A stretch of DNA of 64,000 bases from Oscillospiraceae bacterium (GTDB taxonomy: Bacteria; Bacillota; Clostridia; Oscillospirales; Acutalibacteraceae): the NCBI GenBank assembly GCA_031268095.1, contig JAIRXU010000046.1, positions 28,301-92,300 of the forward strand, given 5' to 3'. The notes beneath the pieces are model-generated. The model had not been told where the DNA came from. It searched no databases and saw nothing but the letters and a program-made list of their open reading frames with translations. This document shows positions 1 to 8,177 of the stretch, in pieces. Within the stretch, counting starts at the first letter, position 1. Each line of letters begins with the position of its first letter. The translations under genes and the position numbers were made by a program.

Positions 1-61
1 CGTGTGCAGCGGTGAAAAGTTTCGAAAAAAGCCAACCATCATTCCAAAAGGAGGAATTTTC

Positions 62-1129
62 ATGAGAAAAATATCCCATAAGTTGACGGCGTTGCTTTTG
101 TGCGCTGCCCTGCTGCTTGGACTGGGAACCGTCTTCGCCGGCGCGAAAACCAGCGCCCTGACCGTGAACGGCGAGGCTTTCAGCGGAACCTTCCAGGAGG
201 CGCTGGCCGCCGCCGGCCCCGGCGGACTGGTCGAAATTTCCGGTACCGTCTACACCCGCCCCGTCGGCTGGCTGGACGACTTTGTGGTCCAGGACGTCAC
301 CATCCAAGGCAACGGCGCCGGCGCCGTCCTGGCCCTGGAATCCCTCTATTTCGACGCGATCAGCGCCAAGTGCGATGTGCTGACCATCCGGGGGGACAAC
401 GTCACCGTCCGGAACCTGACCATCCGGGCGGGTCTGCGGGTGGACTTCCCCCTGCGTCTGTTCGGTTCGAACCTTCTCGTGGAGGACGTGACCTGCACCG
501 GCGGAACCCGCGGCGCAGTGAATATCCTCGGTCTGCGCCCCGGCAAAACCATGACCTTCCGCCGCGTCCGCGCCCAAAGCAGCCTCCAGGGCGGCTTCTA
601 CTTCGACGACGATACGGACTGCGCCGGCCTGACCATGGAGGACTGCGTCACGTCAGGGAACCTTCGCGTCGGCGTGCTGGTGCGCAATACTTATAATGAT
701 GTGCTGGATCTGGATCTCAGCGGAATCCGCTGCCGCGAGGGCGTTTTCGCCGTGGAGGACCGCACCCGCGCTGACCTGGCGGAAGGCGAGCGCACCAAAG
801 AAATCCGCATCCTCGCGCCGCCGCAGGACGCCCAGGGCAAGCCCATCGACACAGCCCGCGCCCTAAACATAAGTTTCATCGAGACAAAGTATGATCACAT
901 CCGCTACGGCGTCTCGTCGGAAGAATGCGCCGGAGCCGACGCTTGGATCGACGCCAGCCGCTATGGCTTCGATACCCGTATCCATTACACCCTCCCCGGC
1001 GCGGCCGAGGCGGATTGCCGGGACGGCGAAACCGTGGCGCAGAACCCCGACTGGTGGGCCCGCTCCTTCGGCAAGGCGACCGCCTTCCTTAGTTACCTCT
1101 GGCGCACCGTCGCGCAGGTATTGAACTAA
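62..1129 (+). CDS. secreted right-handed beta-helix-like protein
   Basis: The protein has 355 residues. An N-terminal basic stretch, a hydrophobic core (about residues 8-22) and an AGA-type cleavage site form a clear signal peptide, so it is exported. The body has repeated short strand motifs of the form VTIQGNG, LTIRGDNVTVRNLTI and LLVEDVTC, which look like coils of a right-handed parallel beta-helix (pectate-lyase or NosD type). No catalytic residues could be assigned. The ATG at 62 was chosen because GGAGGAATTTTC lies just before it; an in-frame GTG at 2 would put 20 residues before the signal peptide. Its stop overlaps the convergent gene by 4 nt. The substrate is unknown. Confidence 0.75.
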   Translation: MRKISHKLTALLLCAALLLGLGTVFAGAKTSALTVNGEAFSGTFQEALAAAGPGGLVEISGTVYTRPVGWLDDFVVQDVTIQGNGAGAVLALESLYFDAISAKCDVLTIRGDNVTVRNLTIRAGLRVDFPLRLFGSNLLVEDVTCTGGTRGAVNILGLRPGKTMTFRRVRAQSSLQGGFYFDDDTDCAGLTMEDCVTSGNLRVGVLVRNTYNDVLDLDLSGIRCREGVFAVEDRTRADLAEGERTKEIRILAPPQDAQGKPIDTARALNISFIETKYDHIRYGVSSEECAGADAWIDASRYGFDTRIHYTLPGAAEADCRDGETVAQNPDWWARSFGKATAFLSYLWRTVAQVLN

Positions 1130-1893
1130 TCCCCGAACTCTGTCATGTTTTCCCAGTATCGCTTTGGCATATGCGTCATGCGGCAGCGGGGATTCTCCCG
1201 CGCCTCAATCGCCACTGCGTCATAAAACCGCCGCCAAAGCGCCCGGTACCCCGCCTCTAGTTCCGAAACCGCCGGGAACTCGATTCGTTCGGCCCGGATC
1301 AGCCGCAGCTGCCCTTGCTCCTGGAGCAGGGCGGCTTTGTGCGTTTTGTCAAAAATCAGAAAATTTTCGTTTGGATACCGCCCGGCAAAGTGGGGGGCAA
1401 GGAAGGGAAGCACGAAATTTTTCGGTGTAATGGTCGCCGCCAGCATCCCGCCCAGGTCTGAAAACCGGACGAACCCGCGCAGCAGCTGAACCTCCCCGCC
1501 CAGGTGCCGCTCCGCCTTGAGCAGCGGCGCCAGTTCCTCGTCCCCCAGCCGCTCCAGCAGGGAGGGCCCCTCCCGCCAGCCCCGCAGCAGGATGCGCAGC
1601 AGCCGCCATTCCCGCCGGGGCAGGCAGGAGCAGAACACCGTCTCCGTCAGCTCCAGCGCCCGGGGGGAGATGTGCGCCGCCACGGCCCGGCGTACCTTCC
1701 CGGCCTGCCCCTGGTCTGTGACGATTTCCGTCGGAGGAAAAAGGCTCTCCTGCGTTTCTTCCGGCGCGAAGATGGCGCAGGGAAATTCCCGCCGGTAGAC
1801 GCTGGCGTGTACGCAGCAATAGAACCCCTCCAGCGTCCCGTCATACAGATACGCCGTGTCGCTGGCCCGTGTGACAATATGGAATCTAGACAT
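1126..1893 (-). CDS. TIGR03915-type putative DNA repair protein (DUF4130-like)
   Basis: This 255-residue protein matches from memory the TIGR03915 family, which is nearly always encoded next to the TIGR03916 radical SAM protein; that gene lies directly upstream here. Recognisable features are the N-terminal YLYDGTLEGFYCCVHASVY segment and the C-terminal HMPKRYWENMTEF ending. The family resembles a uracil-DNA-glycosylase-associated domain and is proposed to act in DNA repair or modification, but the reaction is not established. The ATG at 1893 follows GGGGAGGCGTG; a GTG at 1896 would sit too close to that ribosome site. It probably shares a transcript with the radical SAM gene, with a 41-nt gap. 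Confidence 0.82.
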   Translation of the reverse strand: MSRFHIVTRASDTAYLYDGTLEGFYCCVHASVYRREFPCAIFAPEETQESLFPPTEIVTDQGQAGKVRRAVAAHISPRALELTETVFCSCLPRREWRLLRILLRGWREGPSLLERLGDEELAPLLKAERHLGGEVQLLRGFVRFSDLGGMLAATITPKNFVLPFLAPHFAGRYPNENFLIFDKTHKAALLQEQGQLRLIRAERIEFPAVSELEAGYRALWRRFYDAVAIEARENPRCRMTHMPKRYWENMTEFGD

Positions 1894-1934
1894 CACGCCT
1901 CCCCATTTCCACTTAAAACAAAGGAAATCCCCGC

Positions 1935-3407
1935 TTAAAACCCTGCCGCCAGAGCCCGCGTCGCTTCCTCCGCCGCTTCCCGCAGCGAGCGCACGTCCCC
2001 CGCCCCCGGCAGTTCCGCCGGCAGCGCCGTGAACAGGCTCAGCTGCTCCATCCCGAAGGAGAAGATTCCCGGGTCGATCAGGGCGCGGACGATGCCTTCC
2101 CGGTTCAGCCCCGTGCCCCGGGGCCGGTCAGGCGTCAGCAGGAAGTACTGCGCCCGCTTGAGAACCACCCCCAAGCGCTTGAGGGCCGCGGTGTCGAGCC
2201 TGCCTTCCCGCCGGGCGGTGACGATCCGCGCCGCGCTCGTTGGCCCGACGCCGGGAACCCGCAGCAGGTCTTCCCGGCTGGCCCGGTTGACGTCCAGAGG
2301 GAAGCGGTCCATGTGACGCAAAGCCCAGTCACATTTGGGATCCAGGTACGGATGGAAGTTCGGCGCGTCGGCGCTGAGCAGTTCTTCCGCCGCGAACTGA
2401 TACCGCCGCAACAGGAAGTCCGCCTGATACAGCCGGTGTTCCCGCAGCAGGGGCGGCGGCGTGCCCGGTGCGGGCAGGAGGCTATTGTCCGTCACAGGCA
2501 CATAGGCCGAATAAAACACCCGCTTTAAACCGTAGCGGTGGTAAAGCCCCTGGGCCAGCCGGAGGATTTGGAAATCCGACTCCGGCGTCGCCCCAATGAT
2601 CATCTGTGTCGCCTGCCCGGCACCGGAGGTTCTGCCGTCGCGAGGCCAGCCGCCGCTGGCATTACCGCCGTTGCCCGCGGAGAGTTCTTTGTCAGAAAAA
2701 TGACCGGAAACAGAGAGCGTTCGCCCGGGAGAATCCAATTCATGGGAATTGCGCGGCGCGGAAAGCAGCCCGGGGCCGCGGTGTTCCGGCAGACAGAGAT
2801 GCCCGTTTACCCCGCTGTCCCGCTGAATCTGCGCCATGGGTCCCAGGACGCTCTGACGGGTTTTGTCCGGGCAGAGCAGCCGCAAACTCCGTTCGCTGGG
2901 CAGCTCGATATTGACGCTCAGCCGATCCGCCAGCTGCCCTGCGCGGCGGATCAGGTCTTTAGAAGCGCCGGGAATGACCTTGCAGTGCAAATATCCGTAG
3001 AAGGCATATTTCTCTCGAAGCAATTCCAACACGCGGATCATGCGCTCCATGGTGACATCCGGACTGTGAATCACCCCACTGGAAAGAAACAGCCCTTCGA
3101 TGTAATTTCTTCGATAGAATTGTATCGTCAGTTCCGCCAGTTCCTCCGGTGTGAAGGTTACCCGGGGAACGTCGTTGCTGCGGCGGTTGACACAGTATTG
3201 ACAGTCATAGATGCAGACGTTGGTCATCAGCACTTTCAGAAGGGAGATGCAGCGGCCGTCCGCAGCGAAGGAATGGCAGCATCCCGCTGCCATTGCGCTG
3301 CCCATGCCTTTGCCGGGGGGGCCGGAGCGGTCCGCGCCGGAAGAAGTGCAGGCGGCGTCGTACTTTGCGCCGCCAGTCAGCAAGGTCAATTTTTCCATGA
3401 GATCCAT
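1935..3407 (-). CDS. putative DNA modification/repair radical SAM protein (TIGR03916 type)
   Basis: The 490-residue protein has the radical SAM cluster motif NVCIYDCQYC (CX3CX2C), followed by strand and helix motifs such as LFLSSGVI and GYLHCKVIPGA. A C-terminal helix-hairpin-helix (VNRASREDLLRVPGVGPTSA) suggests nucleic-acid binding. The family is SplB-like and pairs with the TIGR03915 protein, which is encoded just downstream. A poorly conserved Gly/Ser-rich stretch lies between LGPMAQIQRD and AGQATQMIIGATPESD, longer than I expect for the family but in frame. The ATG at 3407 follows GGGAAGGCGG; upstream in-frame codons run through a parS site and promoter and are not part of the gene. Confidence 0.85.
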   Translation of the reverse strand: MDLMEKLTLLTGGAKYDAACTSSGADRSGPPGKGMGSAMAAGCCHSFAADGRCISLLKVLMTNVCIYDCQYCVNRRSNDVPRVTFTPEELAELTIQFYRRNYIEGLFLSSGVIHSPDVTMERMIRVLELLREKYAFYGYLHCKVIPGASKDLIRRAGQLADRLSVNIELPSERSLRLLCPDKTRQSVLGPMAQIQRDSGVNGHLCLPEHRGPGLLSAPRNSHELDSPGRTLSVSGHFSDKELSAGNGGNASGGWPRDGRTSGAGQATQMIIGATPESDFQILRLAQGLYHRYGLKRVFYSAYVPVTDNSLLPAPGTPPPLLREHRLYQADFLLRRYQFAAEELLSADAPNFHPYLDPKCDWALRHMDRFPLDVNRASREDLLRVPGVGPTSAARIVTARREGRLDTAALKRLGVVLKRAQYFLLTPDRPRGTGLNREGIVRALIDPGIFSFGMEQLSLFTALPAELPGAGDVRSLREAAEEATRALAAGF

Positions 3408-3435
3408 TGGAATTCCGCCTTCCCGTCGGTTCGAT

Positions 3436-3451
3436 TGTTTCACGTGAAACA
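3436..3451. promoter_or_regulatory. parS chromosome-partition site (ParB/Spo0J binding)
   Basis: The sequence TGTTTCACGTGAAACA is a perfect 16-bp palindrome and matches the Bacillus subtilis Spo0J consensus TGTTNCACGTGAAACA. It lies between the -10 box and the start codon of the radical SAM gene, so bound ParB could also affect that transcript. Such sites cluster around the replication origin. Confidence 0.9.
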
Positions 3452-3460
3452 TTTGTTCTA

Positions 3461-3489
3461 AGTATAGCACATTTGTTTTGAGATGTAAA
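3461..3489 (-). promoter_or_regulatory. sigma-A-like promoter for the radical SAM/DNA-repair pair
   Basis: Read on the minus strand, TTTACA, a 17-bp spacer and TATACT lie upstream of the start at 3407. The predicted transcription start is at about 3454, touching the parS site. Confidence 0.65.
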
Positions 3490-3556
3490 GAGGGGAGAAA
3501 AAATATTTTGGGAAGAGATTTTGTGAAGAGGAAAATAAATAAAATTAAAAAACGAG

Positions 3557-3585
3557 TTGACAAAACAAAAGAAAGAAGATATAAT
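3557..3585 (+). promoter_or_regulatory. consensus sigma-A promoter for the DUF2089 operon
   Basis: TTGACA, a 17-bp A-rich spacer and TATAAT lie 21 nt before the TTG start of the DUF2089 gene. It diverges from the promoter at 3461-3489. Confidence 0.85.
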
Positions 3586-3606
3586 ATGAAATAAGGGGGT
3601 GAAGAT

Positions 3607-4005
3607 TTGGAACGAGGAACGGGGCAATCGCCCCAAATGCCAAAGAGATGCCCGGCCTGCGGCGCGGGGATGCAGGTCAAATTGCTGGGCTGTCCGGGCT
3701 GCGGAACGGAAATCCAAGGAGCGTTTCCGCTCGGCCGCTTTGAAGCGCTGGAACCGGAACAGCGGCTGTTCCTGGAAGTGTTCCTCCAGTGCCGCGGCAG
3801 CCTGAAGGACGTGGGCGCCGCCCTGGGAATTTCCTATCCGACGGCACGGGGACGGCTGGACGCCCTGATTGCCGCCCTGGGATTCCAGACGGACGCGGAG
3901 GCGCGCGGCAGCGGATGGCGGCTGCGGGTGCTGGAACAGCTCAAACGCGGCGAAATCACGACAGACGAAGCGCTCAAATACCTGCAAGGAGGGACTTTCG
4001 GATGA
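3607..4005 (+). CDS. DUF2089-family zinc-ribbon regulator
   Basis: The 132-residue protein has an N-terminal zinc ribbon (CPACGAGM and GCPGCGTEI, residues about 15-36). A helix-turn-helix-like DUF2089 region follows (LEPEQRLFLEVFLQCRGSLK, then GISYPTARGRLDAL). The tail (VLEQLKRGEITTDEALKYL) has the same helical motif that opens the next protein. DUF2089 proteins are presumed DNA-binding regulators. The TTG start at 3607 is supported by AAGGGGGTG just upstream. The stop overlaps the next ATG as ATGA, so the two genes are translationally coupled. Confidence 0.85.
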   Translation: MERGTGQSPQMPKRCPACGAGMQVKLLGCPGCGTEIQGAFPLGRFEALEPEQRLFLEVFLQCRGSLKDVGAALGISYPTARGRLDALIAALGFQTDAEARGSGWRLRVLEQLKRGEITTDEALKYLQGGTFG

Positions 4006-4433
4006 CAGAAGAACAAAAAATGATCTTTGCAATGCTCAAAGCCGGCGAAATTACAGCGGAGGAGGCGGAGCGGCTGATGGAGGCGCTGCCCAGCGGGGTA
4101 GCCGGGGCGGCGGGGAATGCCGGCACCGTTGTGCAGCTGACGGCGGGGACGATACCGCAGCGGCTGCTGGTGACGGTGACAGAGCACGGCAGACAGCGGA
4201 CGCGGGTGCGGATTCCGTTCACGGTCGTGCGGCTCGCGCTGAAGCTCGGGCGCAGCATGGACCGCCTGATTGTCCATTTTGGCGGGCCGGACGGCGCGAA
4301 AACCGCTGAAATGCTTCAGTCGATCGACCTGGACGAGATCCTGCGCCAGATCGGTGACGGAGAGATCCCGCTGCCGTGCACACTGGCGGACATTGACGCG
4401 GAGGACAAGAACGTGAAGGTGGAGCTGGAGTAA
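4002..4433 (+). CDS. SHOCT-like/YvlB-N domain protein, partner of the DUF2089 regulator
   Basis: The 143-residue protein begins with MTEEQKMIFAMLKAGEITAE, a short helical module seen at the N-termini of SHOCT-like and YvlB/LiaX-type proteins. The rest (VVQLTAGTIPQRLLVTVTEH, then RIPFTVVRLALKLGRSMDRL) is predicted mixed alpha/beta with no clear membrane span. Coupling to the DUF2089 gene suggests they act together, possibly as regulator and modulator of an envelope or stress response; that role is inferred from context. A terminator follows. Confidence 0.7.
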   Translation: MTEEQKMIFAMLKAGEITAEEAERLMEALPSGVAGAAGNAGTVVQLTAGTIPQRLLVTVTEHGRQRTRVRIPFTVVRLALKLGRSMDRLIVHFGGPDGAKTAEMLQSIDLDEILRQIGDGEIPLPCTLADIDAEDKNVKVELE

Positions 4434-4440
4434 CTATAGC

Positions 4441-4470
4441 AGAGACAACAGGAGACAACAGGAGAACAAC
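4441..4470. repeat. short tandem repeat (about 10-bp unit)
   Basis: Three near-copies of (A/G)GAGACAACA lie between the SHOCT-like gene stop and the terminator. No function is evident. Confidence 0.6.
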
Positions 4471-4518
4471 AAAAAAGCCGGCCCTCCCGGAACAGCGGGG
4501 GAGCTGGACTTTTTTTTA
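4471..4518. terminator. bidirectional rho-independent terminator
   Basis: A GC-rich stem (AGCCGGCCCTCCCG pairing with CGGGGGAGCTGGACT) is flanked by A6 on the left and T8 on the right. It can serve both convergent genes. Confidence 0.85.
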
Positions 4519-4534
4519 TATATCATCACTGCCG

Positions 4535-5596
4535 CTACAAAATTTGCGCAAAGTAAGCCGCCGCGCCGCAGACCGCGAAGAGCGCGCCCCAAGCGCCCCA
4601 GGACAGGAGCGAAGAAATCAGCGCGGAAAGGACGCGGACAGAGCCCCGGCGGGGGTTCGGCGGCGAATCATTTTTCAGCCGGAGGACGAAGACGGCGGCG
4701 GCGGCCAGCAGCGGCGGCAGGACGACCAGCAGGAGGTTGACAGAATTGGGGATATTGACCACCCAGAGATCCAGGGCAATCGAGCCCAACGCGGGGAGCC
4801 AGGCCGCGCCCTGGAGGAGGACCAGCGTGAGGGAGCGGCCCCGGAGGGCCAGCCGGGCCAGGGAGGGCGGGAGCGCCCGCCGCCGCGCCAAAAACGAGGC
4901 CGCTCCCCGCAGAGCCGCCCAGCAGGAGAGGGGGAAGACCACGAGGGAGAACATGACGTGCCAGAAGGGCATCCGGTGCAGGGCCAGGCGGGAGAAGCCT
5001 TCCGCCAGGACCAGGAAGAGGGCCGCGCCGTCCGCCGCGCAACAGAGGAAGCAGACGCTGTTCAACTGCCGCCGCGCGTCGGCAAGCACTGCGTCCGGAT
5101 CGTTTCCCAATTTGCCGCGAAAGACCGAAAACAGCACGGCCAGCGCTCCCGCGCCGAGGGCCCAGAGGGGGAGGAAGATGGCGGCGCAGAGGCCGGTTGT
5201 CTGGCGGGCAGGGTAAGGGGCATCCCCAACGAAGAGGCAGAAGAAGAGCGGGAGGCCGACGAGGACCGGCAGCGCGCTGAGGGCCGCGCCGACCCGGAAC
5301 TGGGTCAAAACGCGCTGGGACAGGCGGCGCAGGCGCTCTTCCGTCCGGAGGGGAACGGAGCCTCCCGCGGAACTGTCCGCCGTGGGGATTCGCTCGCCGC
5401 GCGGCAGTTCGTCGCAGGTGACGCCGAAAAATTCTGCCAGGGCAGGGAGCATGGCGATGTCCGGCGCGCTTTCGCTTCGCTCCCATTTGCTGACCGTTTT
5501 GTTGGAGACATAGAGCGCGTCGGCCACATCTTGCTGGGTCAGGCCGCGGGCTTTGCGGAGGATGGCGAGAAACGCGCCCAAAGAGGAGTCGCTCAT
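4535..5596 (-). CDS. XRE-type HTH regulator with C-terminal membrane domain
   Basis: The 353-residue protein starts with a classic XRE helix-turn-helix (FLAILRKARGLTQQDVADAL, then SNKTVSKWERSES, residues about 6-60). After a linker there are several hydrophobic segments (for example ALPVLVGLPLFFCLFVG and AIFLPLWALGAGALAVLFSV), giving about six to eight membrane spans. This layout is a common clostridial type of membrane-tethered repressor. The ATG at 5596 is preceded by AAAGGAGAATTTTCCC. It is monocistronic between two bidirectional terminators. The signal and target genes are unknown. Confidence 0.82.
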   Translation of the reverse strand: MSDSSLGAFLAILRKARGLTQQDVADALYVSNKTVSKWERSESAPDIAMLPALAEFFGVTCDELPRGERIPTADSSAGGSVPLRTEERLRRLSQRVLTQFRVGAALSALPVLVGLPLFFCLFVGDAPYPARQTTGLCAAIFLPLWALGAGALAVLFSVFRGKLGNDPDAVLADARRQLNSVCFLCCAADGAALFLVLAEGFSRLALHRMPFWHVMFSLVVFPLSCWAALRGAASFLARRRALPPSLARLALRGRSLTLVLLQGAAWLPALGSIALDLWVVNIPNSVNLLLVVLPPLLAAAAVFVLRLKNDSPPNPRRGSVRVLSALISSLLSWGAWGALFAVCGAAAYFAQIL

Positions 5597-5692
5597 GGGA
5601 AAATTCTCCTTTCGTGCCGCTATATTTTTTGGTGGTTGTGAGGGCAACGGGACGGGAACCGCTCCTATTCTACCCGACAGAGAGCAAAAAAG

Positions 5693-5735
5693 CAATCCCC
5701 CGTCCGGAGAATGGCTCGCCGGACGGGGGATTTTT
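5693..5735. terminator. bidirectional rho-independent terminator
   Basis: A perfect stem of CCCCCGTCCGG with CCGGACGGGGG has A-rich sequence on the left and T5 on the right. It ends the UspA-like gene on the minus strand and insulates the upstream region of the XRE gene. Confidence 0.85.
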
Positions 5736-5761
5736 GGATTGGTTTGGATTGAAATGGAAAG

Positions 5762-6202
5762 TTACGCGATGGCGCGGCTGGCGGGGCCGGCGGAGAAAAA
5801 TCGGGCGGCGGGGCGGCGGGGTTCTCCGGGCGGTTCCCCGGCGACCGTGACCGACACATGGGGCAGCATTTCCTGAAGCAAGGAGGGGAAGGGGCGGCCG
5901 TAAGGGCGGCGGGACGCGCCGACGACGATTTGGGACGCGCCGATGTGTTTGGCGAAGACGGCGGCCACCACCGCTGGAGTGTCGTCATAATAAATGGATA
6001 CCCGCGCGCCGGAGGCTTCCGCCAGGCGCTGGAGCTCGTTCAGGGCGTCGTAATCGGGGGCGAAAGCGTCGTTGGGCGGGAGGACGCAGAGAATTTCCAG
6101 GGGGGCGCCGGTCTGGGCCGCGGCGGAGAGCCCGGCTTCCAGAAATTGGGCGGAAGACCGCTGAGCGGTCACGCAAAGCAAAATCGGGTTGAGGAGAGAC
6201 AC
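5762..6202 (-). CDS. universal-stress-protein (UspA)-like protein
   Basis: This protein of about 146 residues has the Usp/KdpD-Usp fold pattern: an N-terminal strand LLNPILLCVTAQ, then LEILCVLPPNDAF, a DALNELQRLAEASGARVSIY segment, and IGASQIVVGASRRPYGRPFP, matching the nucleotide-binding GxSxxxxxxR region. These proteins bind ATP or other nucleotides in the cytoplasm. The GTG at 6202 was chosen because GGAGG lies 7 nt before it; the longer frame to 6262 lacks a ribosome site. It is probably monocistronic. Confidence 0.75.
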   Translation of the reverse strand: MSLLNPILLCVTAQRSSAQFLEAGLSAAAQTGAPLEILCVLPPNDAFAPDYDALNELQRLAEASGARVSIYYDDTPAVVAAVFAKHIGASQIVVGASRRPYGRPFPSLLQEMLPHVSVTVAGEPPGEPRRPAARFFSAGPASRAIA

Positions 6203-6365
6203 ACAGACACCTCCAGTTTTTTGATGTGAATGGGAATAACGGGAAGAAGATCCGGCATGCAACTGTATGTGAGTGATGTTCTTATGTGATACCAGGAAAT
6301 TGTGTCAATGCGATAGTGGGTCCGTGAAAAAAGCAAAAATAATTTGTGAACTTTTCCGGAAGCGG

Positions 6366-6394
6366 TTGCGCTGCGGATGAAAATAAGGTATAAT
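6366..6394 (+). promoter_or_regulatory. sigma-A promoter for the thiamine pyrophosphokinase gene
   Basis: TTGCGC, a 17-bp spacer and TATAAT lie about 60 nt before the gene. The 252 bases between the divergent genes hold no other recognised feature; no TPP riboswitch motif is visible. Confidence 0.75.
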
Positions 6395-6453
6395 ATGCAC
6401 AGTACGCTAGCTGGGTTCCGTCTGGCGGGTCTGCCAATGACTGTTCCGAGGAA

Positions 6454-7101
6454 ATGTGGGATCGCATGCCAATTTGCCTGATTGCCGGCGCGGCGCCGGA
6501 GGCCTCGCCCCCGCCGGAGCCGGTGGATTTCATCATTGCGGCGGACGGCGGGTACCGCCACCTGGCCCGCTGGGGGCTGCGGCCGGACCTGCTGCTGGGG
6601 GACATGGATTCGCTGGAGGACATCCCGGCGGGGATTCCGCTGCGGCGCTATCCGCCGGAAAAGGACGATACCGACCTGGCGCTGGCGCTGCGGGAGGGCA
6701 TGGCCCGGGGGTACCGGGATTTCCTGCTGACGGGCGTCTGCGGCGGACGGCCGGACATGACCGCCGCTGCCTTCCAGATCCTGCTCTGGGCGGCGAGGCA
6801 GGGCCTGCGGGCCGAATTGCTGGCGGCGGGGTTCCGCGCGGCAGCCCTCCCGGGACCGGGAACGCTGCGGCTGCGGGGGAAGGGAACGGTCTCGGTCCTG
6901 GCGGCCGGCGGTCCGGCCAAGGGCGTGGCGGTCCGGGGGCTGCGCTACCCTCTGGAGGGTGCGACACTGCGGGAAGACATCCCCCTGGGGGTCAGCAACG
7001 AGCTGGACGGGGAAGGGACGGTGTCCCTGGCCGAAGGGGCGCTGCTGGTGTTCCGGGAAGAGGGGATCACGGCGGAACGCGAACGCGGCGGACTGCATTG
7101 A
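6454..7101 (+). CDS. thiN: thiamine diphosphokinase
   Basis: The protein has about 215 residues, normal for the family. It transfers pyrophosphate from ATP to thiamine to make thiamine diphosphate. Diagnostic motifs are FIIAADGGYRHL, LLLGDMDSLED (the metal-binding GDxDS motif), YPPEKDDTDLALAL and LTGVCGGRPDM, followed by a C-terminal beta-sandwich thiamine-binding domain with IPLGVSNEL. The start is uncertain: GAGGAA sits only 2 nt before the ATG at 6454, whereas the ATG at 6466 (MPICLIAG) starts at the usual family boundary. The next gene follows after 29 nt. Confidence 0.88.
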   Translation: MWDRMPICLIAGAAPEASPPPEPVDFIIAADGGYRHLARWGLRPDLLLGDMDSLEDIPAGIPLRRYPPEKDDTDLALALREGMARGYRDFLLTGVCGGRPDMTAAAFQILLWAARQGLRAELLAAGFRAAALPGPGTLRLRGKGTVSVLAAGGPAKGVAVRGLRYPLEGATLREDIPLGVSNELDGEGTVSLAEGALLVFREEGITAERERGGLH

Positions 7102-7130
7102 TTATCATATAAAGAAAGAAGTGGTCGGCC

Positions 7131-8171
7131 GTGCGGTACGCACTGATTGGGTGCGGACGGGTGTCGCCGGAGCATATCCGGGCGGCACAGACGAACGGGC
7201 TGGAAATCTGCGCCCTGGCGGATTGCGTCCCCGGGCAGCGGGAAGAAAATCTTGGCGCATTCCCCGGGCTGGCGGACACGCCGTTTTATACGGATTACCG
7301 GGAGATGCTGGAGCGGGAGCGGCCTGCGCTGACGGCTATTGCCACCCCCAGCGGGCTGCACGCTGTCATGGCCCTGGACGCCATCGCCGCGGGGTCCCAT
7401 GTGATTATCGAAAAGCCCATCGCCATGACGCTGGAAGACGCGGACCGGATTGCCGAAGCGGCCGCCGCGAAAGGGGCGGTGGTCTGCAACAACCTCCAGA
7501 ACCGGTTCAATCCGGCGGTGCAGGAACTGCGCCGGGCAGTGGACGCGGGGCGGTTCGGACGGATCCTCAGCGCGGCGCTGCAACTGCGCTGGCACCGGGG
7601 AGACGACTACTACGCCCAGGCGGCTTGGCGCGGGACGCGGGCGCTGGACGGCGGCGCAATGATGAACCAGAGCATTCACGGGATTGATCTGGTCAACTGG
7701 CTGCTGGGCGGCTGCCCGGAGAGCATCGCCGCCCAAAAAGCAACCCTCCTGCGCTCCATTGAGAGCGAGGATATCGCCGTAGCGGCCCTGCGGTTCCGGA
7801 CGGGAGCGCTGGCCAGCCTGGAATGCATGACGATCATGTATGCCGGGGCGCAGGAAGAGACGATTCAGATCAGCGGCACCCAGGGGATGGTCCGGCTCGG
7901 CGGCAGCTGCGCCCAGGAAGTGGAGGCCTGGCGGTTCGCGGACAGCGGCCCGGAGGAAGAAGCGGAGATGCGCCGCCGCTATGGCGCCAGTCCGGAAAGC
8001 GTCTACGGTCACGGGCACACGCTTCTGTATGCCGACGTATTGGCGGCCATCCGGGAGGGGCATGCGCCGCTGGTGGACGCCGCGGCGGGGAAACAGGCCC
8101 TGGCGATTGTCCTGGGGGCCTACGAAAGCGCGGAAAGCGGAAAAACAGTTGCATTTTCTGACGCGTTATGA
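7131..8171 (+). CDS. Gfo/Idh/MocA-family NAD(P)-dependent oxidoreductase
   Basis: The 346-residue protein has an N-terminal Rossmann fold (YALIGCGRVSPEHIRAA), the conserved HVIIEKPIAMTLEDADRI motif containing the catalytic EKP lysine, and the substrate-domain motif DGGAMMNQSIHGIDLVNWLL. Family members oxidise or epimerise sugars or inositols. The substrate cannot be read from the sequence, although the neighbouring NahK-like kinase makes a sugar derivative plausible. The GTG at 7131 is preceded by AAAGAAAGAAG. It probably continues from the thiN transcript. Confidence 0.87.
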   Translation: MRYALIGCGRVSPEHIRAAQTNGLEICALADCVPGQREENLGAFPGLADTPFYTDYREMLERERPALTAIATPSGLHAVMALDAIAAGSHVIIEKPIAMTLEDADRIAEAAAAKGAVVCNNLQNRFNPAVQELRRAVDAGRFGRILSAALQLRWHRGDDYYAQAAWRGTRALDGGAMMNQSIHGIDLVNWLLGGCPESIAAQKATLLRSIESEDIAVAALRFRTGALASLECMTIMYAGAQEETIQISGTQGMVRLGGSCAQEVEAWRFADSGPEEEAEMRRRYGASPESVYGHGHTLLYADVLAAIREGHAPLVDAAAGKQALAIVLGAYESAESGKTVAFSDAL

Positions 8172-8177
8172 TATAAT
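8149..8177 (+). promoter_or_regulatory. sigma-A promoter for the DUF5696 lipoprotein gene
   Basis: TTGCAT, a 17-bp spacer and TATAAT overlap the stop codon of the preceding oxidoreductase gene. Confidence 0.8.

Noticed and set aside
3408..3680. N-terminal extension of the radical SAM protein upstream of 3407
   Set aside because: The extension runs through the promoter and parS site, encodes Phe/Leu-rich low-complexity sequence and has no ribosome site, while the ATG at 3407 does.
6203..6453. Possible TPP riboswitch before thiN
   Set aside because: No CTGAGA or ACCTGA core elements are present; only a simple promoter was found.
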